Shown: positions 9,411 through 18,966 of the stretch, piece by piece
Numbering within the stretch: position 1 is the stretch's first letter
Layout: every line of letters starts with the position of its first letter
From: Planctomycetota bacterium
GTDB lineage: Bacteria; Planctomycetota; Phycisphaerae; UBA1845
Reading direction: 5' to 3'
Assembly: GCA_029558835.1 (NCBI GenBank)
Contig: JAKQDH010000105.1
Location: 33,880-97,879 of the forward strand
Length of the DNA stretch: 64,000 nucleotides
Position numbers and translations under genes: made by a program
Notes under the pieces: generated by a model
Database searches by the model: none
The model's input: the letters and a program-made list of their open reading frames with translations, nothing else
Told to the model about the DNA's origin: nothing

Positions 9411-10739
9411 CTACACCTTGTCAGACTGCTCGCCCGCCGATCCGTCCTGTTGCGTGTTTCGGGTGCGCCGCTCGATCTCAGCTTCGAGAGCTGCGACGTT
9501 CTTGTCGATTGCCCTCCAATCGGGGCGACAGTTGACCAGTACTACCGGCGCGGACTGACCAAGGCGCTGCCCCTTCTCTGCGTCCCACAGTTCGTTGACA
9601 CCGTTCGCAATCCAGGCACGCTCGAACTTGACGAAGTCGAGCATGACCCGAGCTGCAGTGGCGGTCCCATCATCCCGTACAACAGCGTGACGCAACGCGT
9701 CGAAAACCAAACGCTCATCTGGGAAACTCAACAGGACGTTCGCCTCAAACAAGCCGTCGTCGCGCTGCAAGTGAAGCTGCACGATGCCCTGGTGCGCTGC
9801 TTTCACAGAAGCACACAGGCGCTCAAACGAACTGAAAGGAGGTTGGTCCTGCAACCGGAGGGAAAGACGTGTCGGAATACTCAGTCGCTCGATAGCGACC
9901 GACTTGCGCGCCTTCAGGTCGCCGACCGTCGCATCCCCGAATAGGGCGCGAAACCCCTCGAGTTCGTAGAGGTGTTCGCGGAGTATTGTACGGTACGACT
10001 TCACACCCAGTTCGTTCTCCACGGCATATTCGGCGAGGGTCTTGATAAGGGGCAGATCGGCAGACAGAAGTTGGATATCCTCGGGCTCGTCCGGGTTTAC
10101 AACGGAATTCTGATCGAAGGCATGCGCCACGGCGCACCTGCCAGACTTGTAAAGATAGGCACCGACATCGAGGTTCTGCGCTACAAGCTGATCCCGGCGC
10201 TCCACTGCCTGCTTGTCATTCAGCTTGCCGACCGTCCGGTTGATCCAGGCTACCTGGTCGGGGCCTGGGCCATACAGGATGTTAATGATCTTGAAGTACC
10301 CGAGGAATTGGTATGGCAGGAGATTGGCTGACGAGGCCTCTCGATAGAGAGCTAACCCGAGCTTGCCCCTCGGATCAGTGGGCTCGGGCAGATGCTCAAT
10401 TGGCGCATCGTCGATGAACCGACCGATTCCCTTGCCGATGAACAGCGGCGCGCCGCTCGTGCACGCGCTGGTCGTCTCGACCAAAGCCCCACCTCGGACC
10501 CACGCAAGAACGCTCATGAACTCCTGCAGTAATCTCCTCGCTGCGAGTAGGTCGAACTCTGATCCGATACGAACGACCAAGCTCGGCGCGCGCTCAGTTG
10601 TCTCCGGTCGGAGGGTAATGGTATGGCCACGAAAACGAACCTGCAAATCTTTCGATGGCCACCCGACGTCTGTGCTGACCCCCATGACGAAGTAGCCGCC
10701 GAATCGCTGCATCGGGCTGGGTGTTCCACTGTTGCTCAT
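9411..10739 (-). CDS. Uncharacterised protein with a MauJ-like region
   Basis: 442 residues from the ATG at 10739, chosen because GGAG lies about nine bases upstream; the frame continues further but is not protein-like. The middle (about 135-290) contains ALYREASSANLLPYQFLGYF, then GRCAVAHAF and LSADLPLIKTLAEYAVENEL. This pattern resembles, from memory, the domain annotated as methylamine utilisation protein MauJ in many non-methylotrophs. No methylamine genes are nearby, so that name says little about function. Codon use is visibly more AT-rich than in flanking housekeeping genes, which suggests acquisition. No signal peptide or transmembrane segment is obvious. Confidence 0.6.
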   Translation of the reverse strand: MSNSGTPSPMQRFGGYFVMGVSTDVGWPSKDLQVRFRGHTITLRPETTERAPSLVVRIGSEFDLLAARRLLQEFMSVLAWVRGGALVETTSACTSGAPLFIGKGIGRFIDDAPIEHLPEPTDPRGKLGLALYREASSANLLPYQFLGYFKIINILYGPGPDQVAWINRTVGKLNDKQAVERRDQLVAQNLDVGAYLYKSGRCAVAHAFDQNSVVNPDEPEDIQLLSADLPLIKTLAEYAVENELGVKSYRTILREHLYELEGFRALFGDATVGDLKARKSVAIERLSIPTRLSLRLQDQPPFSSFERLCASVKAAHQGIVQLHLQRDDGLFEANVLLSFPDERLVFDALRHAVVRDDGTATAARVMLDFVKFERAWIANGVNELWDAEKGQRLGQSAPVVLVNCRPDWRAIDKNVAALEAEIERRTRNTQQDGSAGEQSDKV

Positions 10740-11081
10740 TCTGCCAACTCCAGATCGCACTGCACGCGTACGAGCGCCAGGGTACCCGGGGGGCTCAGAA
10801 TGCAGTCGGTCTCGAATGGCGCCCTCAGGTATCGTCCGCGCTTCGTCTCCAGGCGCTCCTCCGGACACAGGGCGTTCAGCACAGGCGCCCCGCGGGGCGC
10901 CCTCTTCTGGCTAGCCCGTCTCTTGGACTGCGGATTACGCCTGAGGCCAAACGCCCCGGGTGTCCACCTCAATGAGATTCTGTCGTATGCTCTCCCCGCG
11001 CGTCAATCTCGGGGGGGTCCCTGTTTCGACGCCTGGCAGGGCAAATCAGGGAGACCGGGCGTGTCGCTGCGCGAGCCGACG
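10740..11081. other. Spacer within the AT-richer island, with an 18-base perfect palindrome
   Basis: No convincing gene is seen. A perfect 18-base palindrome GGCGCCCCGCGGGGCGCC lies at 10884-10901. It could be a terminator for the gene to its right (transcribed leftwards) or a protein site. The remainder is featureless. Confidence 0.4.
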
Positions 11082-11627
11082 CTACTCAGTGCCCATGCTG
11101 CGAATCTGCTCTGGAGTCAGCCAATATGGCGCCAATGCGGCCCGGATAGCCCTCCCACACGTTAGGAAATGGGCGACCAGCTCTTGGGGTTCCTCACGCT
11201 TGAGGTTCTCCCAGATCCAAATCCCAACACCCTCGGCCGCATCCGTGTTGCCATGTTTCTCGCCTGTCGCGAACCACACCATGATGTCTTGTAGCACGTA
11301 CTCGAAGACGTCCTTGTTGAGCAACTCCCGACACTGCGGTATGAGCTCCGCTGCCTGCATGCCAGCGCGCCCTTGGTCAAGTGCCTTCCCGAATCTCCTG
11401 ACTCCCACTTGTCTCATGACGTCTGCTCCCGTCAGCACCGCCATACCGATGCCTCCCATCGTGAAGCAGAGCAGGCGTTCAGGTCTCATGGGGTGGTACT
11501 GGATGCGCTCGTTGGCTGCAACGTCCATCAACGCCTTATCGAGGCTCAGTGCCACAAGGAAGGCTGCCCCAGGCAATCGCTCCGCGAGCTGAATGAGACG
11601 CCTCTTCTCTCTTCCGAAGCCAAGCAT
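11082..11627 (-). CDS. Hypothetical protein beside a nucleotidyltransferase gene
   Basis: 181 residues from an ATG with a purine stretch (AGAGAGA) just upstream; a GTG at 11696 would add 23 residues. I do not recognise the family. Visible features are a soluble, helix-rich sequence with RLIQLAERLPGAAFLVALSL near the start, FEYVLQDIMVWFATGEKHG in the middle and a Trp-rich segment IWIWENLKR. The stop lies 75 bases past the upstream nucleotidyltransferase frame on the same strand. An MNT/HEPN-type pairing would be a natural thought, but the R-x4-6-H HEPN motif is not evident. Base composition matches the AT-richer island rather than the chromosome around it. Confidence 0.5.
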   Translation of the reverse strand: MLGFGREKRRLIQLAERLPGAAFLVALSLDKALMDVAANERIQYHPMRPERLLCFTMGGIGMAVLTGADVMRQVGVRRFGKALDQGRAGMQAAELIPQCRELLNKDVFEYVLQDIMVWFATGEKHGNTDAAEGVGIWIWENLKREEPQELVAHFLTCGRAIRAALAPYWLTPEQIRSMGTE

Positions 11628-11702
11628 GTGGCGGTGTCTCTCTGAGCCGTGGAAACGGAGGCGCAGGTTGCTATTGTCGTGCCCCAATCGCCCCACCCGA
11701 GG

Positions 11703-11969
11703 CTAGCCAGTGCAGGGTGCTCGCTGCAGGCACGCTCCACTCCCGGAAGATCGACCCCGCGGGATGCACTGGCTGACCTCGGCCGCCTTGCGCAGGGCGC
11801 TGCCTTCGAAATGCAGGATGACCAGCAGGTCCACGTCCGAGTCCGGTGTCGGCGTCCCGTACGCGTGGGAGCCGAAAAGGATCACCCGTACCGGCTGGAA
11901 CCGGCCCACGATCCGGTCACAGATTGCCTGAATGGCATCCGGGGCGACCACACAGCTACTCCGTCTCAT
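11703..11969 (-). CDS. Minimal nucleotidyltransferase (MNT type), possibly truncated
   Basis: 88 residues from an ATG at 11969. VRVILFGSHAYGTPTPDSDVDLLVIL carries the pol-beta nucleotidyltransferase signature GS-x10-SD-x-DLLV with both catalytic Asp residues of that motif. Known MNT proteins are about 100-110 residues and have a third acidic residue in a later strand, often written VDL. Here the frame runs into SQCIPRGRSSGSGACLQ instead. A one-base shift would give VDLPGVERACSEHPALASL, so a frameshift near 11745-11752 may have removed the third catalytic strand. It may be a decayed MNT antitoxin or an adenylyltransferase fragment. Confidence 0.65.
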   Translation of the reverse strand: MRRSSCVVAPDAIQAICDRIVGRFQPVRVILFGSHAYGTPTPDSDVDLLVILHFEGSALRKAAEVSQCIPRGRSSGSGACLQRAPCTG

Positions 11970-12326
11970 CCGTCGCAAGCCCCACGGGGTCGCGACGACG
12001 CCACAACTATACGCTCACTGACTCATCAGGCAAGCAGCCAACCTCCGCGGCGAGCAAGGCGCTGCCTGTGCGCTGAAAGCGGGCCCGACTGCGGCGTGTG
12101 CCCCAGGCCCGGCTCGCTGGCTGCGGCTCGCTCAACTACTAATTCTGCGTGGATTAGTAGATCGGCAGTAGTCGAGGCAGAGGTGCCTGGGGAACGCCTG
12201 TCAAGACCCCGCTCCCTGTTCGGTACACGGCGGGGCGAGGGAGCGACTTGCAGCGGTCCGACCCTCCCCGGCCCCTCCCTGGAAGGGAGGGGGGTCGCTT
12301 CGGGCACGCCACGTGCCGCGCGGCGG
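11970..12326. other. Spacer between the island and glmS, with a C-rich hairpin
   Basis: No gene is seen. At 12254-12297 there is a CCCTCCC/GGGAGGGGG hairpin of the family also present at 8.9, 16.2 and 43.4 kb, placed just past the glmS stop. It could serve as the glmS terminator. Confidence 0.5.
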
Positions 12327-14150
<1,824 letters not shown>

Positions 14151-14718
14151 CTTCGTGGTGCCCTCTGCCCGTGGAGTAGAGATTCATTGTTGCCCGCGCC
14201 GGCGCCGGGGCGTTCTTTCCCCCGTGGAGTCATCGGGTTGGGCCCGTTCGCTTCAGCAGGGTCGCGCGAGGTTCTCCCATTCTAACGCTCTATACGCTGG
14301 TACGCCCGTGGCCGATCGTCTCGGGTCGCGGATTGGTGCTGTAAAGTGCGACTGCGACATCTCGGCCGGGCTGGTGCCCACGTCCGTCCCGCGAGGCTGC
14401 ACGGCTGCCCTGCCTTTCTGCGCCAGCAGCCGCAAGTAAGCATGCTCGCGGGGCTGGGCCTGTGCCCACTCGTCATCAGTCCCCCAGGTCCGGAGTACGT
14501 CTTTAGCGTCTTCGGCGTGGTGGGTGCCATGCTTTCCCGCGACCGCGGTCGCGGGTAAGCATGCCTCTGCGGACGCGGCACATGCCCACCCCCACCTGTG
14601 GCGGGTGAGGGCATGGCACCCACGCTAAACACGTAGGGTCCGGAGGACCTGGGCCACCCAGACACGTTGGTCTGCGGAGTATAATGCCGAAGATGGCCGG
14701 CCGAGGGGGAGACTTCGC
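14151..14718. repeat. Nested inverted-repeat element (type A, copy 1)
   Basis: No gene is seen in this divergent spacer between glmS and rarA. Outer arms lie at about 14482-14510 (CCCAGGTCC, then TACGTCTTTAGCGT) and 14624-14654 (ACGCTAAACACGTA, then GGACCTGGG). Inner terminal repeats GTGGGTGCCATG (14520-14531) and CATGGCACCCAC (14612-14623) bound a 104-base core. Inside is a stem built on TTTCCCGCGAC and GTCGCGGGTAAGCATG (14533-14562). Related copies lie at 16141-16336 and 43330-43379. Confidence 0.8.
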
Positions 14719-16053
14719 GTGGACCTGTTTGACGAGCAACGCCGGGCGAAACGGGAGGGGGCAGCGCCGCTGGCCGTGCGGATGCGCCCCCGCACGCTCG
14801 ACGAGTTCGTCGGGCAGCGGCACTTCGTGGGGCCCGGGAAGCTGCTCCGCCGCCTGCTCGAAGCGGACCGACTGGCCAGTGCCTTGTTCTACGGTCCCCC
14901 GGGGACCGGCAAGACCACCCTCGGCCGGATCATCGCCCACCGGACGCAGGCCCACTTTACGCAGGTGAACGCCTCGGCCGTCGGCGTGAAGGAGGTCCGC
15001 GACATCCTGGCGGATGCGCGCGACCGGCTCGAAACCACCGGGCGGCGGTCCGTTCTCTTCGTGGATGAACTGCATCGCTTCAACCGGAGCCAGCAGGACG
15101 TGCTGCTGGGCGACGTCGAGGAAGGCATCGTGATCCTGATCGGGGCGACCACGGAGAACCCGTTCTTTACGGTGCGGACACCGCTGATCTCGCGGAGCCA
15201 GATCTTCCGGTTCGAGCCGCTCAGCGCGGCGGACGTGCAGGCGTTGCTGCGGCGGGCGGCCGCCGACGTCGAGCGCGGGCTGGGGGCGTGGAATGTGGTG
15301 CTCAGGGATGATGCGGTTGAGCATTGGGCCCGGGTGTCGGATGGCGACGCCCGCCGGGCGCTGAGTGCCCTGGAGATCGCGGTGCTCTCGCAGGCGCCGA
15401 AGCCGGGTGTGCGGCCGGAGGTCGTGATCGACCTGGCCGTGGCGGCCGAGTCCATCCAGCGGAAGGCATTGGCCTACGATGCCGCGGGGGATCAGCACTA
15501 CAACACGATCAGTGCGTTCATCAAGTCGGTGCGGGCGAGCGATCCGGACGCGGCCGTGTATTGGCTGGCCCGCATGTTGGAGGGGGGCGAGGACCCGCGG
15601 TTCATCGCCCGGCGACTTGTAATCCTGGCGGCGGAGGACATCGGGCTGGCCGATCCGCAGGGATTGGTGGTCGCCCAAGCGGCCGCCGACGCCACCAACT
15701 TCGTCGGTCCGCCGGAGTGCCAGCTTCCGCTGGCCGAGGCGACGATCTATCTGGCGTGTGCTCCGAAGTCCAACGCGGCCGCCCAGGCGGTCTGGGAGGC
15801 AGCCCGCGACGTGCAGGAGCAGCGCAGCGTCCTGGTGCCGCCCAAGCTGCAATCGACCGCATATGCCGGGGCGAAGAAAATGGGGGCCGGCGAGGGGTAT
15901 CAGTACCCGCACGACCACCCGGGGGGTATAGTGCCCGGCGACGACTTGGGCGTGGACCGGACCTACTATCGTCCCACGGACCGCGGGGCGGAGGCAAAGC
16001 TGGGCGAGGCGCTCGCCCGGATCAGGTCGCAGTTGCGGAAGCCGCAGGACTAG
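14719..16053 (+). CDS. rarA: Replication-associated recombination protein RarA (MgsA) AAA+ ATPase
   Basis: 444 residues, GTG start behind GAGGGGGAGA. The family opening MDLFDEQRR precedes RMRPRTLDEFVGQRHFVGPG. Walker A GPPGTGKTT spans 59-67, Walker B VLFVDELHRF 112-121, and sensor-1 region GATTENPFF follows. The C-terminal half (LVVAQAAADATNFVGPPEC, AEATIYLACAPKSNA, YQYPHDHPGG) is the characteristic MgsA domain. It is a tetrameric clamp-loader-like ATPase acting at stalled replication forks. It stands alone between two type A repeat elements, with no operon partners. Confidence 0.95.
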   Translation: MDLFDEQRRAKREGAAPLAVRMRPRTLDEFVGQRHFVGPGKLLRRLLEADRLASALFYGPPGTGKTTLGRIIAHRTQAHFTQVNASAVGVKEVRDILADARDRLETTGRRSVLFVDELHRFNRSQQDVLLGDVEEGIVILIGATTENPFFTVRTPLISRSQIFRFEPLSAADVQALLRRAAADVERGLGAWNVVLRDDAVEHWARVSDGDARRALSALEIAVLSQAPKPGVRPEVVIDLAVAAESIQRKALAYDAAGDQHYNTISAFIKSVRASDPDAAVYWLARMLEGGEDPRFIARRLVILAAEDIGLADPQGLVVAQAAADATNFVGPPECQLPLAEATIYLACAPKSNAAAQAVWEAARDVQEQRSVLVPPKLQSTAYAGAKKMGAGEGYQYPHDHPGGIVPGDDLGVDRTYYRPTDRGAEAKLGEALARIRSQLRKPQD

Positions 16054-16435
16054 TGTCGCGTCGCTCGGTCAGAGCCGCGGGCGCGAGCCCGCGGACACGT
16101 CGCGCCGGTGGCGCCGCGGGCGGTCGGGCGGCCCAGGCGCGTGGGTGGCCTAGGTCCTCAGGCGGGTGGCCAAGGTCCTCCGGACCTGGGGGACTGATGA
16201 TGAGTGGGCATGCGGCATCTGAATCCCTCTCCCTTCCAGGGAGAGAGACAGGGGTGAGGGTGGGGGAGCGGAAGACGCCGGTCTGGCGCGGAGGCATGCT
16301 TACCCGCGGCTTGTTGTCGCGGGAAAGCATGGTACCCGTGCTGCTCTGCCGCCGCGTCGTCGCCGGCGAGCGGTCCGCGGTTGGGCTTCCTGCGGATGAC
16401 GCTGGGGCTCCGAAAGCAATCGAGAGGGCAACGGC
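16054..16435. repeat. Inverted-repeat element (type A, copy 2, reverse orientation) with an inserted C-rich hairpin
   Basis: No gene is seen. The stretch 16178-16211 is the near-exact reverse complement of 14474-14499. The stretch 16290-16334 matches the reverse complement of the inner stem of copy 1, with a different loop. Between them, 16225-16266 holds the CCCTCTCCC/GGGAGAGA hairpin with GGGGTGAGGGTG tail that also occurs alone elsewhere, so one repeat family seems to have inserted into another. Confidence 0.75.
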
Positions 16436-17002
16436 TTGTTGGTGAAACGTGACTTGCGGGAGCGGCTGCGGAAGATCGTCAGCGAGATTCCGCCGGAGGC
16501 CGCGCAGGCGAAGTCCGCGCAGGCGTGTGAGTTGCTCTGCGCGCAGCCGGAGTTCCTCAATGCGCAGATACTGATGGTCTTCCTGGCGCTGCCGAGCGAG
16601 CTGGACACCACGCAGATCGTGCTGCGGGCTTGGCAGGACAACAAGCGGGTGCTGGCCCCGCGGGCAAGCTGGAGCCAGCGGCGGATGATGGCGATCGAGA
16701 TTCGTTCACTGACGACCGATTTGCAGGTTTCCGAGTTCGGGATGCGCGAGCCCGCGTCCGGCGTGCCGATTCCCCCGGCGATTATTGATTTGGTGGTCGT
16801 GCCGGGGCTGGGCTTTGACGAGTACGGCAACCGCCTCGGTCGCGGCCGGGGCTTTTACGATCGCTTCCTCGCCCACCCGGAGTTCGCCGGCACCGCCTGC
16901 GCGTTGGCCTTTGAAGAGCAAGTCTGCCCCACGATCCCGGCCGGCCCCCTCGACCGCTGCGTGAACATGCTGGTCACGGATGCCAAGGTGCGGCGGTTTT
17001 GA
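16436..17002 (+). CDS. 5-formyltetrahydrofolate cyclo-ligase (MTHFS)
   Basis: 188 residues. Three candidate starts (TTG 16436, TTG 16439, GTG 16442) follow GAGAGGG; the first has the best spacing. The N-terminal basic segment KRDLRERLRK and the C-terminal signature VVPGLGFDEYGNRLGRGRGFYDRFL (about 120-144, quoted in parts: VVPGLGFDEYGNRLG and GRGFYDRF) identify the family. The enzyme converts 5-formyl-THF plus ATP to 5,10-methenyl-THF, returning the storage folate to one-carbon metabolism in the cytoplasm. It stands alone downstream of a repeat element. Confidence 0.92.
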   Translation: MLVKRDLRERLRKIVSEIPPEAAQAKSAQACELLCAQPEFLNAQILMVFLALPSELDTTQIVLRAWQDNKRVLAPRASWSQRRMMAIEIRSLTTDLQVSEFGMREPASGVPIPPAIIDLVVVPGLGFDEYGNRLGRGRGFYDRFLAHPEFAGTACALAFEEQVCPTIPAGPLDRCVNMLVTDAKVRRF

Positions 17003-17506
17003 GACGGACAACGCGGCCGTCGCCGAGTGGCTGCGTCGCAATGAGCGCGGACGGGATAAATTCAAGGGGGCCGCTGCCGCCAAGGAACTCGTGGCGGAGG
17101 TTCCGGGCGCTGGGTGGCGAGGATCCTCAGAAGCTCGTCGCGGATGCGCTGCTGGCGACCCGCTCTGCGCACCATGCTGATACACGCCCGATCCTCGCGG
17201 CGCGCCCGACATCCATCGGCAATAGCGCCACCGGGCACCAGGCGCTGCTCACCGTGCTTGATGCCAGCACCGACCGCGACGCCTTGGCTGCGGAGTCCCT
17301 CCCTAAGTTCGAGGCGGCCGACCCGCCGTTCAATCCGTTCAGCAGGGCGTCGCCCGATGAGTTGGAGGGTGGCATGCCCAAACCGAAGGCGCCTGCCTGC
17401 CGCCAGGCTGTCGCGGCGGCCGCCCGTCGGAGGGAGGGCACGGCGGTGCTGGGCTGGGCCGGGTGACGCTCCGCCGTCGAGCGGTCTTCCTGCCCAGGGG
17501 AGCCGT
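17003..17506. pseudogene. Possible frameshifted remnant followed by a type B repeat
   Basis: Frame from 16980 reads AVAEWLRRNERGRDKFKGAA and AKELVAEVPG up to about 17110. The next frame then continues GEDPQKLVADALLATRSAHHA and later LPKFEAADPPFNPFSRASP, up to about 17365. Both halves look protein-like and would join with one frameshift near 17110-17120, suggesting a decayed gene that overlapped the cyclo-ligase end. I recognise no family. From 17367 to about 17464 the sequence is a reverse-orientation copy of the GGGTGGCATG repeat element. The call is tentative. Confidence 0.3.
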
Positions 17507-18355
17507 TCAGTTGGTCAGCTCCTTCGGGGCCGCGACCAGCACCAGCACGCCGATCATCCACACATAGAGTGCGAACCAGTGAAGCTGCCCGCGGCGGACG
17601 GTGTGCAGCAGCCATTTCAGCGCGACAACGCCCACGATCAGGGACACCACCGCGCCGAGCAGAAGCGGTCCCCACGGCAGCGCCGCGCGCACCTCCGGAG
17701 CCAGCCGCCAGGTATCCCTGAGTTTCAGCACCGTCGCCCCCAGAATGGCCGGCACCGCGATGAAGAAACTGAACTCACCGGCCCAGCGGCGCCGCAGGCC
17801 GCCGTACAAAGCTGTGCAGATCGTCGCCCCGCTGCGCGACAGACCCGGCAGAATCGCCAGACCCTGCGCCACGCCCACCAGCAGCGCCCGCCCGCCGCCG
17901 AATCGACCCCATCCGCGCCGCCCGCGCGGCACCCATAGCGTCAGCAACAACAGCAGCCCGGTCAGCAGCAGCCCCCCGGCTACCCACCGCGGCCTGGCGA
18001 ACGCCGCTTCAAACGTGTCCTTGAATGCCAGGCCAATGCCGGCCGTCGGGACGCTGGCGACCACCCCCAGCAGCGCGATCCGCAGCGCGTACCGCCGCCG
18101 GCGAAACATTGGACTCGCCTCGCGCCGCAGCCGCGCCACGTACCGCCCCAGCGGGCCGGCAAACACGATCAGCACCGCGATCACCGTGCCTACGTGCGCC
18201 AGCACGTCAAACAGCAGCAGGGCCGGACTGTCCGGATCCAGGTGCAATCGATCCTGCAGGAGAGCAAGATGGCCGCTGCTGCTTACCGGCAGGAACTCGG
18301 TCAGCCCCTGCACGATGCCGAGCAGCAATGCCTTCAGGTAGGTCAGGTCGCTCAC
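17507..18355 (-). CDS. uppP: Undecaprenyl-diphosphatase UppP (BacA family)
   Basis: 282 residues with about eight hydrophobic segments. Both family signatures are present: GLTEFLPVSSSGHL (17-30), which carries the catalytic Glu and Ser residues, and LPGLSRSGAT (about 169-178) with the conserved Arg. It is an inner-membrane enzyme dephosphorylating undecaprenyl diphosphate to recycle the lipid carrier for peptidoglycan and other surface polymers. The GTG start overlaps the pgsA stop in GTGA, so it is probably translationally coupled as the last gene of rimO-pgsA-uppP. Confidence 0.95.
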   Translation of the reverse strand: MSDLTYLKALLLGIVQGLTEFLPVSSSGHLALLQDRLHLDPDSPALLLFDVLAHVGTVIAVLIVFAGPLGRYVARLRREASPMFRRRRYALRIALLGVVASVPTAGIGLAFKDTFEAAFARPRWVAGGLLLTGLLLLLTLWVPRGRRGWGRFGGGRALLVGVAQGLAILPGLSRSGATICTALYGGLRRRWAGEFSFFIAVPAILGATVLKLRDTWRLAPEVRAALPWGPLLLGAVVSLIVGVVALKWLLHTVRRGQLHWFALYVWMIGVLVLVAAPKELTN

Positions 18356-18966
18356 GACGGCATGCTTTCTTCAAGGATGAAGCGCGACCGCGCCAGATAT
18401 TGGAACATCGACAGCGTGGTGGCGGCCACCGTAATCCACACCAGCGCAATGCACAGGCCATCCGCTAACTTCGGCGAAAACCACGTTCCCTCGTGGGCGA
18501 CCAGCAGCAGGATGGCCGGCGCGGCGACGCTCTGCACCCACATCTTGATCTTGCCGTGCAGCCCGGCCGGAAACGCCCGCCCCACCGACTCGTTGAACCC
18601 GCGCAAACCGGTGACCAGCAACTCCCGCCCCACGATCACTACCACCATCCACGCCTGCACCCGCGTCACGTTGTGTCCGTCCGCATCCACAAAGCCGGGG
18701 CCCGCGAGGATGATGAAGGCGCCGCACACCAGCACTTTGTCCGCCAACGGATCCAGCACCCGCCCCAGCGGTGTCACCTGTTTGAACCGTCGGGCAAGAT
18801 ACCCATCGAGGACGTCCGTGACGGCCGCCAGGATGAACAGCCCGGCCGAGACGTCCAGAATCCACCCCTGCGGCTCCCGCTGCGTGTACTGCGCCAGCAA
18901 CACGAAGAAGACCAGGGCCACCCCCAGGCGGGCGATCGTAATCTGGTTGGGCACGTTCAGCTTCAT
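18352..18966 (-). CDS. pgsA: CDP-diacylglycerol--glycerol-3-phosphate 3-phosphatidyltransferase
   Basis: 204 residues from the ATG at 18966, whose ATGA overlaps the rimO stop; an in-frame start nine bases upstream exists but the overlap argues against it. The CDP-alcohol phosphatidyltransferase motif D-G-x2-A-R-x8-G-x3-D-x3-D is complete (Asp54, Gly55, Ala58, Arg59, Gly68, Asp72, Asp76). Length and opening (MKLNVPNQITIARL) fit PgsA. It makes phosphatidylglycerophosphate, the first step to phosphatidylglycerol and cardiolipin, in the inner membrane. It lies between rimO and uppP with overlapping stop/start codons on both sides. Confidence 0.94.
   Translation of the reverse strand: MKLNVPNQITIARLGVALVFFVLLAQYTQREPQGWILDVSAGLFILAAVTDVLDGYLARRFKQVTPLGRVLDPLADKVLVCGAFIILAGPGFVDADGHNVTRVQAWMVVVIVGRELLVTGLRGFNESVGRAFPAGLHGKIKMWVQSVAAPAILLLVAHEGTWFSPKLADGLCIALVWITVAATTLSMFQYLARSRFILEESMPS

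Noticed and set aside
11703..11969. Complete MNT/HEPN toxin-antitoxin pair
   Set aside because: The nucleotidyltransferase lacks its third strand and the neighbouring protein shows no R-x4-6-H HEPN motif.
14151..14480. glmS ribozyme or GlcN6P riboswitch
   Set aside because: No recognisable ribozyme core; the space is occupied by a repeat element on the far side.
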